A DNA stretch of 64,000 bases, from the NCBI GenBank assembly GCA_023664305.1, contig JAMPFT010000004.1:62001-126000 (forward strand), in the 5' to 3' direction. Made by a program: the position numbers and the translations under genes. This DNA is from a bacterium. Its GTDB lineage: Bacteria; Bacillota; Clostridia; Lachnospirales; Lachnospiraceae. The notes beneath the pieces were generated by a model. That model saw only the letters and a list, made by a program, of their open reading frames with translations, searched no databases and was not told the DNA's origin. Shown one piece after another: positions 17,089-24,881 of the stretch (its first letter is position 1; each line of letters opens with the position of its first letter).

Positions 17089-17160
17089 AAAGGAAAGAGA
17101 AAGGGAAAGAGAGAAAGGGAAAAGAGAAGAGGGAAAGAAGAAAAAGAGAAAGGAGGAAAA
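17089..17160 (+). other. 72-base uninterrupted purine tract in a leader
   Basis: Every base from 17089 to 17160 is A or G, and a further purine run lies at 17058-17079. The tract is the 5' leader of the PadR gene and ends in AGGAGGAAAA, its ribosome binding site. Several internal GGGAAAG/AGGAG sequences could compete for ribosomes. Homopurine tracts of this length can form triplex DNA or R-loops. Confidence 0.9.
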
Positions 17161-17164
17161 CGGG

Positions 17165-17473
17165 ATGAATACACAGTTTAAGAAGGGCGCTCTGGAATTG
17201 TGCGTGCTGTCTCAGCTAATGCGGGGCGACAAATACGGATACGAACTGACGGAGCGGATTTCGTCGGAAATGTCGATTGCAGGCGGAACCCTGTACCCGA
17301 TTTTGCGCAGATTGAAGGAAGAAGCCTATGTGACGACGTACCTGATAGAGTCGGAGTCCGGTCCTGCCAGAAAGTACTACAGTTTGACAGAGACTGGGAA
17401 GCGATATCAGGAGAGTGTGGCGCAGGAGTGGGAAGAATTTATCGGAGCGGTAAACAGGCTGATAAGCGAGTGA
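17165..17473 (+). CDS. PadR family transcriptional regulator
   Basis: A 102-residue winged-helix protein of the short PadR-like type: LELCVLSQLMRGDKYGYELT, GGTLYPILRRLKEEAYVTTY and the wing residues ESGPARKYYSLTETGKRYQE. This form is typical of regulators paired with DUF1700/HAAS and DUF4097 proteins in Firmicutes, where they respond to envelope stress or unknown cues. ATG 17165 follows AGGAGGAAAACGGG. The paired gene begins 142 bp downstream. A second, complete PadR module occurs at 53127. Confidence 0.92.
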   Translation: MNTQFKKGALELCVLSQLMRGDKYGYELTERISSEMSIAGGTLYPILRRLKEEAYVTTYLIESESGPARKYYSLTETGKRYQESVAQEWEEFIGAVNRLISE

Positions 17474-17615
17474 ATCGTTGACAGTACGGAATAAGCAGGT
17501 CAGAGTTTTTCTCGAAACGCAGGCAGAAGAGACCTACAGGAAGAAAGCGCAGAAAAAATATCGGAACAACGCTGCGGAAAGCAGATGACAATTTGACGAA
17601 ACAGGAGGCAGGATA

Positions 17616-18779
17616 ATGACAAAACAGGAATATCTGAGCGCATTGCAGGAGAAGCTGGAGACCTTTAACCGGGAGCTGCAGCAGGAAATTACGGAGGATT
17701 ATGAGCAGCATTTCGCCGAGGGACTGGCGGCAGGGAAAACGGAGGAGGAAATCATAGAGGAATTAGGCGATATCGAGGATATGATCGGGGAGCTGCCCGA
17801 GGAGGACAGAAAGCAGGAGTTGCAGCAGGCGGAGCAGCTATCCAGATGCAGCGATACTTATCAGGGAGAGGGTAAGCCGGTAGTGATCGACGGACTGGTC
17901 GCGGACGTGACGCTGGAGAAATCGGAGGACGACTGTATTTATGTGGACTATACAAACAACGGAGACGAGTATTTGACGCAGAGATACCGCTTTTATCAGT
18001 ATGAGGAGGACGGCGTTTTCTATGCGGGCGTAAAGGAAGAGGAAGGCGCGGGATATAAAAACGGGAAAAAGATGACGTTGTTCGGGCGGACCATTCTCGC
18101 CTTTAACAATGTATCCCGGAACAACGCGGAAATCAGGCTGGCGGTCAGGGTCCCCGACGGGCTGCCACGAATAGAGCTTCGGACAAAGAGCGGCGACGTC
18201 ACGGTAGACAGAATCAAGGGAAATCGGATGACGGTCGAGACCGCAAGCGGCGACATTAAGCTGACGCAGAGCATGGCGGAGGAGTTCAGGATGAAAACCG
18301 CAAGCGGGGACGCCGAGCTCAGGGGTGTTACATGCACGGAGTTGAACGTGAATACGAGAAGTGGCGATGTGATTGCGGACAGGGTGACTGCGGGAACGGC
18401 GAAGATGCAGGCGGGGAGCGGCGACATAAGCCTGAGGGAGGTCTGTCTCGACAGCTTATCGGCCCACACCGGGAGCGGAGATGTCGTCGCAGACGGAGAA
18501 ATCTGCGAAGGTACGATGCAGGCGGGAAGCGGCGACGTCAAGGCGACGCTGGAAGGGAAGATCAGCAGGGTGGGGATTACCACCGGAAGCGGCGATGTAA
18601 TATTGAACATGGATAAGGTGAGCGGCGTGGAGGCAACGCTGAGAACGGGAAGCGGTGACGGCGTGGTCTACCTGGGCGGCGAGAAGCATTTTGTGTCGGG
18701 CAGGAGCATTACAGTGGGAAGCGGCGACTGCAAGGTGGCCGTGGTTACGGGAAGCGGCGATGCAAAGATTGTGTGCTGA
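17616..18779 (+). CDS. DUF1700 (HAAS)-DUF4097 fusion protein
   Basis: A 387-residue protein. Residues 1-75 form the HAAS/DUF1700 helical domain (TKQEYLSALQEKLETFNREL, then EEEIIEELGDIEDMIGELPE). From about residue 180 to the end it is a DUF4097 beta-helix with eleven S-G-D turns (KSGDVTV, ASGDIKL, GSGDVVA, GSGDCKV and so on) spaced about 17-20 residues apart. No membrane span or signal peptide is visible, unlike the second module (53448 and 54260), where the two domains are separate proteins with membrane segments. Probably a signalling or scaffold protein under PadR control. The biochemical role of the family is unknown. Confidence 0.85.
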   Translation: MTKQEYLSALQEKLETFNRELQQEITEDYEQHFAEGLAAGKTEEEIIEELGDIEDMIGELPEEDRKQELQQAEQLSRCSDTYQGEGKPVVIDGLVADVTLEKSEDDCIYVDYTNNGDEYLTQRYRFYQYEEDGVFYAGVKEEEGAGYKNGKKMTLFGRTILAFNNVSRNNAEIRLAVRVPDGLPRIELRTKSGDVTVDRIKGNRMTVETASGDIKLTQSMAEEFRMKTASGDAELRGVTCTELNVNTRSGDVIADRVTAGTAKMQAGSGDISLREVCLDSLSAHTGSGDVVADGEICEGTMQAGSGDVKATLEGKISRVGITTGSGDVILNMDKVSGVEATLRTGSGDGVVYLGGEKHFVSGRSITVGSGDCKVAVVTGSGDAKIVC

Positions 18780-18796
18780 GAATAGCGGTTAATGCT

Positions 18797-19789
18797 TTAA
18801 CGGGGGAACTGTACGGTGATGTACAGTCTCCCGTTTTTGTAGGCAGAACCGATGCAGCCGCCCATGCGCTCCGTCAGATGCTTGGCAATGGAAAGTCCCA
18901 GTCCGGCGGAGCTGCCAAGACCGTCTGAATTTGTGGAAGGCCGGGCGCTCTGAGAAGAAGAGCCAAACGCGGATGCACCTTGTACACGCACGGTCTCCAC
19001 GGTAAAGTAGCGGTCGAAAAGCTTTGCGGCGATGACCGGGGTCATGCCGGGGGCAAGGTTGGAGAAGGTGACCGCGCCGTCCTCCGTCAGGGTCACATGA
19101 AGGTCGCCTCCGCTGTACTTGACGGCGTTGCCGATGATATTGCAGAAGACGCGGGAAAGAGAATTTTCGTCGAGCGTGCGTAGGACGGCAGTTTCCGGCA
19201 TGGAAATAACAGGTGTGATATTATGCTGCTCCAGCTCGGTGCAAAAGGCGATCAGGCTTTCCTCCAGAACTCTGTTCAGAGAGAGGGAAACAGGCGACTC
19301 TTCCCCGGCGGAAAGCATCACGGAGTAGCGGAACAGCTCCTCCGTCAGCTTTTTCATGGCAGCCGTGCGGTTTTGCAGGATCCGGAGGTAGCGCAGCGCG
19401 TCGGCGTGTTCCTTTTGCGCTGTCAGCTCCCGGGATAGCAGATCCAGATAACCGCTGACGGCGGTGAGGGGAGTGCGAAGATCGTGGGAGATGTTTGTGA
19501 CCGCCTCCCGGATCTCGCGGTCTCCGTTGGCATAGCGCAGGCGCTCCTGTCTCAACAGAGCAAGCTGTCGGTTCAGCAGTGCGGTCAGTCGGCAGAGACC
19601 GGGATCCCGGGAGGAGACGGTAAGCAGAGCGTTGGTATCCTGATTTTTTTCCAAAATGTCAGTCAGGCCCATGGCGATTTCCCGATAGCTTTTGTGGAGG
19701 AGACGGATTTTCAGCGCAAGGAAAGCGCATATGACACACAATACGACACTTAATATGACACAAAATATGACACACATGGAACTTATCAT
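18797..19789 (-). CDS. Sensor histidine kinase of an ABC-linked two-component system
   Basis: A 330-residue kinase. One hydrophobic N-terminal segment (about 3-25) is followed by a short linker, the HisKA box ISHDLRTPLTAVSGYLDLL, the N box NIIGNAVKYSGG, and the G1/G2 boxes ending GLGSSAGLGLSIAKHLTERM. There is almost no extracellular part, as in intramembrane-sensing kinases that detect cell-wall-active peptides through their ABC partner. The chosen ATG has AGGAGGAG ten bases upstream; a TTG eight codons earlier is less likely. It is the last gene of the response regulator - ATPase - permease - kinase locus and has a 54-bp gap from the permease. A Ser/Gly-rich insert (ASAFGSSSQSARPSTNSDGL) precedes the G2 box. 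Confidence 0.88.
   Translation of the reverse strand: MISSMCVIFCVILSVVLCVICAFLALKIRLLHKSYREIAMGLTDILEKNQDTNALLTVSSRDPGLCRLTALLNRQLALLRQERLRYANGDREIREAVTNISHDLRTPLTAVSGYLDLLSRELTAQKEHADALRYLRILQNRTAAMKKLTEELFRYSVMLSAGEESPVSLSLNRVLEESLIAFCTELEQHNITPVISMPETAVLRTLDENSLSRVFCNIIGNAVKYSGGDLHVTLTEDGAVTFSNLAPGMTPVIAAKLFDRYFTVETVRVQGASAFGSSSQSARPSTNSDGLGSSAGLGLSIAKHLTERMGGCIGSAYKNGRLYITVQFPR
18801..18838 (+). terminator. Terminator of the PadR-HAAS module, inside the convergent kinase gene
   Basis: ACGGGGGAACTGTAC and GTACAGTCTCCCGT pair around GGTGAT, followed by TTTTTG. It lies within the last codons of the minus-strand histidine kinase, so those codons double as the terminator of the plus-strand gene. 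Confidence 0.75.
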
Positions 19790-19867
19790 GACGTCCGATT
19801 CTCCTCCTGACAAAAGGATTTTTTAAAGTTGACTAAATCAGTCGATACAATTTCTGCCGCAGTGGTC

Positions 19868-20698
19868 CTACTTCAGATCCTTTCTGCAAAAGACAGGGAT
19901 TCCGACTGCTGTGACGCCGAGAGTCAGCAGAAGGGAAAAAAGGCACATCCGCGGCGCACTGGGCAGATCATACTGCGAAAAAGACAGGCTTTGGCCTGTG
20001 GGCAGGAAGTCCCGGAAAAATTCAAAGACAGTCCGTGCGGTTCCCTGCAGGTAACCGGGGTTGGGATAAGGATCCTGCGGAACAATCGCGCCGTTTACGG
20101 ACAAAGTATAGGAGTTTTCAATGTATTCCGGCGCCTCCAGACGGGCGGTGACATAGATCGCGGCAAACAGCAGCGCGAAGTATGCAATAACGCACGTTAC
20201 GGAAAGAATCGGCTTGTTGTGGATCAGCATGGCCGGAAGCGTAAAAAGCGCGGAATAGGAGAGGATCAGCAAAAGTCCCGCGCCAAGCTTTTGCAGCAGC
20301 CCGGATAAATTTGTCGGCGGCCCGAAGAGGGGGAGGCCGACGGCGAAGGTGACCAGGACGGAGACGGCGCATACTAAAAGAGAGGCAGCGGCGGTGAGAA
20401 GCAGGGTGGAGAGATACAGACTGATTCTGCCGTGTCCGGCGATCAGCTTATTGCGGATTGTGCCGTCGCTGTATTCCGTGCCCAGGAAGAGGGCGGCAAA
20501 GACAGCCGTAAAGCATCCGAAAAACATCATGCAGCCCGGCACAAAGAGATCCAGGGTGTAAGCAGGGCCGCCGCTTTGCATCAGCCGATAGTCCGACAGC
20601 ATGACGAAGACGAGGAAGGCCGGCATCAAAAGAATCCCCGCCCAGAAGATTTTATTTTTCCAAAGCCTGGCAAAACCGGCACATAAAAGTTTATTCAT
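19868..20698 (-). CDS. ABC-2 type permease
   Basis: A 276-residue membrane protein with six hydrophobic segments and a large loop after the first pair (for example IFWAGILLMPAFLVFVML, LYLSTLLLTAAASLLVCAV, LLLTLGVTAVGIPVFC). It has the layout of single permeases that work with BcrA/NatA-type ATPases in peptide antibiotic export or resistance. It overlaps the ATPase gene by 8 bp, so the two subunits are made together. The substrate is not evident. Confidence 0.8.
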   Translation of the reverse strand: MNKLLCAGFARLWKNKIFWAGILLMPAFLVFVMLSDYRLMQSGGPAYTLDLFVPGCMMFFGCFTAVFAALFLGTEYSDGTIRNKLIAGHGRISLYLSTLLLTAAASLLVCAVSVLVTFAVGLPLFGPPTNLSGLLQKLGAGLLLILSYSALFTLPAMLIHNKPILSVTCVIAYFALLFAAIYVTARLEAPEYIENSYTLSVNGAIVPQDPYPNPGYLQGTARTVFEFFRDFLPTGQSLSFSQYDLPSAPRMCLFSLLLTLGVTAVGIPVFCRKDLK

Positions 20699-21605
20699 CG
20701 TTTTTTCCTCCGATCAGATTCATAAAATAATTTTCCAGTCCTTCCTCGCGTTCGCGGATCTTGATCAGGACGCAGCCGTTTTGGGAGAGGAGCTCTACCA
20801 GCTCCGTGATTTCCAGAGAGCCGTAAATTTCTGCCTGATCATCTGATAACACGCGATATTCTATTCCTCGCGGTTCCAGCGCCGTGCAGAGAGAGCGGGT
20901 GTCGGATACGGTGACGCAAAGGCATTTCCGGCAGGAGGCTTCCAGTTCTTTGGCGCTGATTTCCTTCAGCATTTCCCCGCGGTCGATAAAGCCGTAATGA
21001 GTGGCCAGGCGGGAGAGCTCGTCCAGGATGTGGCTGGAGATCAGAAGGGTGATGCCGTGTTCCCGATTCAGCTTCAGGAGAAGCTCCCGGATCTCGATAA
21101 TTCCCTGGGGGTCCAGACCGTTGGCGGGTTCGTCCAGGACCAAAAAGTCCGGATTGCCGGCCAGAGCTACGGCAATGCCCAGCCGCTGGCGCATGCCCAG
21201 AGAGAAATTCTTCGCCTTCTTTTTGCCGGTGTCCTCCAGTCCCACCAGCTTCAAAAGCTGAGGGACGGAGTCAAAGGAGGGCAGCCCCAGGATGCGGTAT
21301 TGTTCCTTTAAATTGTCTTCTGCCGTCATATCCAGATAGATGGAGGGAGTCTCCACCACAGCGCCCATACGTTTCCTGCCTTTGATGATTTCCGGTTCTG
21401 AGAAGGGTATGCCAAAGAGCGAGTATTCTCCGCGGGTAGGAGTCTGCAGGCCGCAGATCAGGCGGATCAGGGTCGTTTTCCCCGCGCCGTTCTTCCCCAC
21501 AAAGCCGTAGATAGCGCCTTTTGGGACATGCATGGAGATATCATGCAGGGCCGTGAAGCTGCCGTACTTTTTTTGAAGTGCGGATGTAGTCAGTACATAT
21601 TCCAT
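20691..21605 (-). CDS. ABC transporter ATP-binding protein (BcrA-like)
   Basis: A 304-residue ATPase: Walker A GKNGAGKTT, Q-loop region, signature NFSLGMRQRLGIAVAL, Walker B DFLVLDEPANGLDPQG, and switch His in LLISSHILDEL. The roughly 80-residue C-terminal extension (CVTVSDTRSLCTALEPRGIE) is typical of bacitracin-resistance-type ATPases. The start is ATG 21605 with GGAGG close upstream, not the upstream frame extension to 21653. The 245-bp gap before it carries three direct repeats (21753-21784) that are a probable response-regulator site. Confidence 0.92.
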   Translation of the reverse strand: MEYVLTTSALQKKYGSFTALHDISMHVPKGAIYGFVGKNGAGKTTLIRLICGLQTPTRGEYSLFGIPFSEPEIIKGRKRMGAVVETPSIYLDMTAEDNLKEQYRILGLPSFDSVPQLLKLVGLEDTGKKKAKNFSLGMRQRLGIAVALAGNPDFLVLDEPANGLDPQGIIEIRELLLKLNREHGITLLISSHILDELSRLATHYGFIDRGEMLKEISAKELEASCRKCLCVTVSDTRSLCTALEPRGIEYRVLSDDQAEIYGSLEITELVELLSQNGCVLIKIREREEGLENYFMNLIGGKNDE

Positions 21606-21752
21606 TGTAACCTCCGTTTCTGCCTGTGCCCGGATCCCGGGCACGGTACACATAATCGGGACAGTAGAATTTTCGCGCGCAGGAAACTCTGCCGTCGATG
21701 GTGTTTGAACCGATTTCGCGGAACCTTTCTCACATCAGTATCGCAGAAAACA

Positions 21753-21784
21753 GTAAAGAAAGCGGTTAAGAAAAGGGTTAAGAA
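21753..21784. promoter_or_regulatory. Three direct repeats, probable response-regulator operator
   Basis: GTAAAGAA (21753), GTTAAGAA (21765) and GTTAAGAA (21777), written on the plus strand, recur every 12 bp. They lie between the response regulator gene and the ABC transporter it should control. OmpR-family dimers bind such tandem half sites. Confidence 0.6.
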
Positions 21785-21850
21785 ACAGGAAAGATTTCAA
21801 TAATAACATATGTTTTTAAACAGATCCGCCGGCGGGGCGAAGCCCGGCGG

Positions 21851-22513
21851 TTACATCGGATTCAGGCGGAAACCGATCCCCCAGACGGACTCGATGCAGT
21901 CCTCTCCGCCTGCCTCTTTTATTTTTTTCCGCAGATTGCTGATATGGATTTTGAGGGAGCTTTCGGTGCAGTCGGGGGTGTCCGCGCTGATATCCTCCAG
22001 CAGGGCGGATTTTGAGACGGGACGGGCAGGATTCTGCATCAGCTTTTTTAACAGGGCGTATTCCGTCCGGGTCAGGTGTATCGGCCTGTCCCGGACGAGA
22101 AGCTCCCGGGTGTCGGTGTTAAGGACAAGCTCCCCCGCGGTGAGAATGGGGGAGACGGGCTGTCCGCCGCGGCGCAGCTGTACCGTGATCCGTGCCAAAA
22201 GCTCCCGGATCTCGAAGGGCTTTGTCAGATAATCCGCAGCGCCCTCCAGAAGAACCTTTACCTTATCGTCTGTCTCGGCTTTTGCGCTGACCACGATGAC
22301 GGGGATATTTTTTATATGGGGAAGCAGCTGCTCCCCGGACAGCCCCGGCAGCATCAAATCCAGAAGGATCAGATCGGGGCGGTTCTTTTCAAACAGCAGC
22401 AGCGCCTCGGTGCCCGACCAGGCCCGAAGTACCCGGTATCCCTCCGCCTTTAGGCTTTCCGCGAGCAGATCTCCGATATAGGCGTCATCTTCAACGATTG
22501 CAATTGTTTTCAT
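21851..22513 (-). CDS. OmpR-family response regulator
   Basis: A 220-residue regulator. The receiver domain has the acidic pair in AIVEDDAYIG, the phosphoacceptor Asp in DLILLDLMLPGLSG, Thr/Ser-region VVSAKAETDDK, and Lys in DYLTKPFEIREL. The DNA-binding winged helix ends TESSLKIHISNLRKKIKEAG. ATG 22513 has GAGGAC upstream, and the frame extending to 22597 has no site. The order regulator, ATPase, permease, kinase differs from the usual regulator-kinase-ATPase-permease of Bce systems. It is divergent from the GH31 gene. Confidence 0.9.
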   Translation of the reverse strand: MKTIAIVEDDAYIGDLLAESLKAEGYRVLRAWSGTEALLLFEKNRPDLILLDLMLPGLSGEQLLPHIKNIPVIVVSAKAETDDKVKVLLEGAADYLTKPFEIRELLARITVQLRRGGQPVSPILTAGELVLNTDTRELLVRDRPIHLTRTEYALLKKLMQNPARPVSKSALLEDISADTPDCTESSLKIHISNLRKKIKEAGGEDCIESVWGIGFRLNPM

Positions 22514-22613
22514 GAAAGTCCTCGTTTCTGTTTTCGGCGTCACGAAGGGACGCTTTGTGTTCTTTAAGATCATATAATAAATCAGGCCTTTTTTCAACGC
22601 CCAAAAGTTTCTC

Positions 22614-22664
22614 TTGCGGTAAGCAGGGACATAGGGTATAATTAATTAAATCAATTAATTAAAT
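22614..22664 (+). promoter_or_regulatory. Promoter and repeat operator of the sulfoglycolysis-type operon
   Basis: TTGCGG (22614-22619), 17 bp, TATAAT (22637-22642), followed at once by two copies of ATTAATTAAAT at 22641 and 22654 (13-bp period, also readable as inverted AATTAATT blocks). The site covers the transcription start and is a good candidate for binding of the ROK repressor encoded at the far end of the operon. Confidence 0.65.
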
Positions 22665-22680
22665 AGAAAGGGGGAACGGT

Positions 22681-24666
22681 ATGGGGGCAGTATTTGATAT
22701 CGGCCGGTTTGCGCGTATAGGGCTGGAAATCGGTTCCGGGGAAAACCGTTTTACCATGAAGCGGGGAAGCTTTTCCTACAGAAAGAAAGAGGGCCGGTAT
22801 CGGCGGCTTGCGCTCCTGGAAAAGCTTGAGGCGGAGGGCGGATATGATTTGATTTACAGCGGCTTTGGCGCGAAGCCGCTCCGTCTTTCGGTGAGAATCG
22901 GCGAAAACCGGCTGAAGGTGTTCTGGCAGGGCGATGCCCCGGAGGGTGTAAACCGGTTCCGGCTCTCTTTTCCCGCAGATGAAAGCGAGCATTTCTACGG
23001 CTGCGGCGAGACCTATTCGAAGCTGGATCTGAAGGGAGAACTGGTGCGGATCTGGGTGGCGGAGCATCAGAACACGGGCCGGATCTCCGGAAAGATCATC
23101 CGGGAGAAGCTGTTGGGCAGGAATCCGGACAGAACGCTTCCCTTTCGAAAATATGAATCCTATTACGCCCAGCCTACTTTTGTTTCGAGCAGCCGGTATT
23201 TTGTGCATGTGGAGACGGACGCTTATTCGGAGTTTGATTTCAGAAGGCCGGACAGGATTACCCTGAATCTGCAGGAGCCGCCGTGCTTTACCGTTGGCTG
23301 GGGGGACAGCTTTGAGGAGGTGTCCGAAAATCTGTCGGCGCTTCTGGGACGGCCCAGGGCGCTGCCGGACTGGATTTACGACGGCGGGATCCTGGCGGTA
23401 CAGGAGGGCGCAGACGCTGTGGAGCGCAAGCTGAAAAAGGCGTTTGAGGCGGGCGCAGCGGTGAACGGCGTCTGGTGCCAGGACTGGTGCGGATGCAGGA
23501 GAACGGGCTTCGGCTACCAGGTTATGTGGAACTGGCGCTTCGATGAGACGCTGTATCCCGATCTGCCGGAGAAGATTCGAAAGTGGCGGGAAAGAGGAGT
23601 GCGCTTCCTGGGATATATCAATCCTTTTCTTGCCATCGAGAAGGAGCTTTACCGGGAAGCATCCGGGAAAGGCTACTGCGTCAAAGACCGGGCGGGGAAG
23701 GATTATCTGGTGACGATCACCACCTTCCCGGCGGCCATGATAGACCTCACCAACCCGGCGGCTTACGAGTGGTACAAGGGCCTGATCAGGGAAAATATGA
23801 TCGGCGTCGGCATGAGCGGCTGGATGGCGGATTTCGGGGAATATCTCCCGGTGGACTGCGTGCTTTACAGCGGCGCGGATCCGGAGGTAGTCCACAATAC
23901 CTGGCCCGCGTTGTGGGCGAAGCTGAACCGAGAGGCTATCGCGGAATGCGGTATGGAAGAGGAGATTTTCTTCTTCACCCGGGCGGGACACACGGGGACA
24001 GTTGCTCATTCGGATATGATGTGGACGGGAGACCAGCATGTGGACTGGTCGGTGGACGACGGGCTGCCCTCCGTGATCCCGGCGACGCTATCCTTAGCCA
24101 TGAGCGGCTTTTGCATCACGCATTCGGACGTGGGAGGGTATACCACAATCATGCATATGCGCCGTGGCAGGGAGCTTTTGCTGCGTTGGGAGGAGATGAA
24201 CGCGTTTTCGCCGCTGTTTCGCAGCCACGAGGGAAATCAGCCGGTCAACAACGTGCAGTTTGACGGCGACGGGGAGCTGCTGGAGCAGCTGGCGCGCTGC
24301 ACCGGGCTGCATGCGAGGTTGAAGCCGTATCTGAAAAAGTGTGAGAAGGAAGCCCGGGAGAGGGGGATCCCGGTGATCAGGCCGCTGTTTTATCATTACG
24401 ATGAAGAGGCGCTGTATACCGAGAAAACGGAATATCTGCTGGGACGGGATATCCTTGTGGCTCCGGTGCTGAAGGAGGGCAGGGAGGGACGCATCTGCAT
24501 CCTGCCGGAGGACAACTGGGTACACCTTTTCACCAGGGAAGAGTACGGCGGCGGGCGGTATGTGGTTCCGGCGCCGGTTGGAAGGCCGCCGGTGTTCGTG
24601 CGCAAGGCGAGCGAGGATTATGAGGAGTTGATAAGTGTGCAAAGATTTTCTAAGCCCGCAAAGTGA
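22681..24666 (+). CDS. GH31 alpha-glycosidase, sulfoquinovosidase (YihQ/SftG) type
   Basis: A 661-residue family 31 glycoside hydrolase. The nucleophile is D384 in WMADFGEYLP and the acid/base D451 in TGDQHVDWSVDDGLP, both in the exact contexts known from E. coli YihQ. A central QDWCGCRRTGFGYQVMWNW segment lines the sugar pocket. In YihQ the sulfonate is held by Gln288, Arg301 and Trp304. By spacing these are Q267, Q280 and W283 here, so the Arg is replaced by Gln. The neighbours (GPH symporter, transaldolase, YihU-like dehydrogenase, TauE/SafE exporter) point to release of sulfoquinovose from its glycosides; the substitution means another alpha-glycoside is possible. The protein has no signal peptide. 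The last ten residues (SVQRFSKPAK) and the stop come from a family B repeat and are shared with the GH3 enzyme at 61720. Confidence 0.85.
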   Translation: MGAVFDIGRFARIGLEIGSGENRFTMKRGSFSYRKKEGRYRRLALLEKLEAEGGYDLIYSGFGAKPLRLSVRIGENRLKVFWQGDAPEGVNRFRLSFPADESEHFYGCGETYSKLDLKGELVRIWVAEHQNTGRISGKIIREKLLGRNPDRTLPFRKYESYYAQPTFVSSSRYFVHVETDAYSEFDFRRPDRITLNLQEPPCFTVGWGDSFEEVSENLSALLGRPRALPDWIYDGGILAVQEGADAVERKLKKAFEAGAAVNGVWCQDWCGCRRTGFGYQVMWNWRFDETLYPDLPEKIRKWRERGVRFLGYINPFLAIEKELYREASGKGYCVKDRAGKDYLVTITTFPAAMIDLTNPAAYEWYKGLIRENMIGVGMSGWMADFGEYLPVDCVLYSGADPEVVHNTWPALWAKLNREAIAECGMEEEIFFFTRAGHTGTVAHSDMMWTGDQHVDWSVDDGLPSVIPATLSLAMSGFCITHSDVGGYTTIMHMRRGRELLLRWEEMNAFSPLFRSHEGNQPVNNVQFDGDGELLEQLARCTGLHARLKPYLKKCEKEARERGIPVIRPLFYHYDEEALYTEKTEYLLGRDILVAPVLKEGREGRICILPEDNWVHLFTREEYGGGRYVVPAPVGRPPVFVRKASEDYEELISVQRFSKPAK

Positions 24667-24870
24667 GCGGACTAAGAAAATCTAAATTGCACAAGGCGAA
24701 CAAGTTCGCCTTGAAGAATGCCAAGAGGGGGCGTAGCCCACCTCTTTGAGGGAGCGTAGCCCACCTCTTTGAGGGAGCGTAGCCCACCTCTTTGAGGGAG
24801 CGCAGCCCACCTCTTTGAGCGGGCGTTCTTCCGGGTTTGCATCAATTGTTTATGCCGCCGCAGGCGGCGG
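24635..24870. repeat. Family B hairpin mosaic, copy 1
   Basis: Modules in order: outer hairpin GTGCAAAGATTTTCT / AGAAAATCT-AAATTGCAC with apical stem CCGC-loop-GCGG; hairpin AAGGCGAAC-AA-GTTCGCCTT; stem GAAGAATGCC / GGGCGTTCTTC that encloses the 23-bp tandem array; and hairpin GCCGCC-GCA-GGCGGC ending just before the ribosome site of the symporter. The first module overlaps the GH31 stop codon. Confidence 0.85.
24723..24814. repeat. 23-bp tandem repeat, four units
   Basis: Four units with the core GCGTAGCCCACCTCTTTG, the last with GCGCAGCCC. They sit in the loop of the GAAGAATGCC/GGGCGTTCTTC stem of the family B element. A related seven-unit array is at 44978-45136. Confidence 0.92.
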
Positions 24871-24881
24871 AAAGGCATGGA

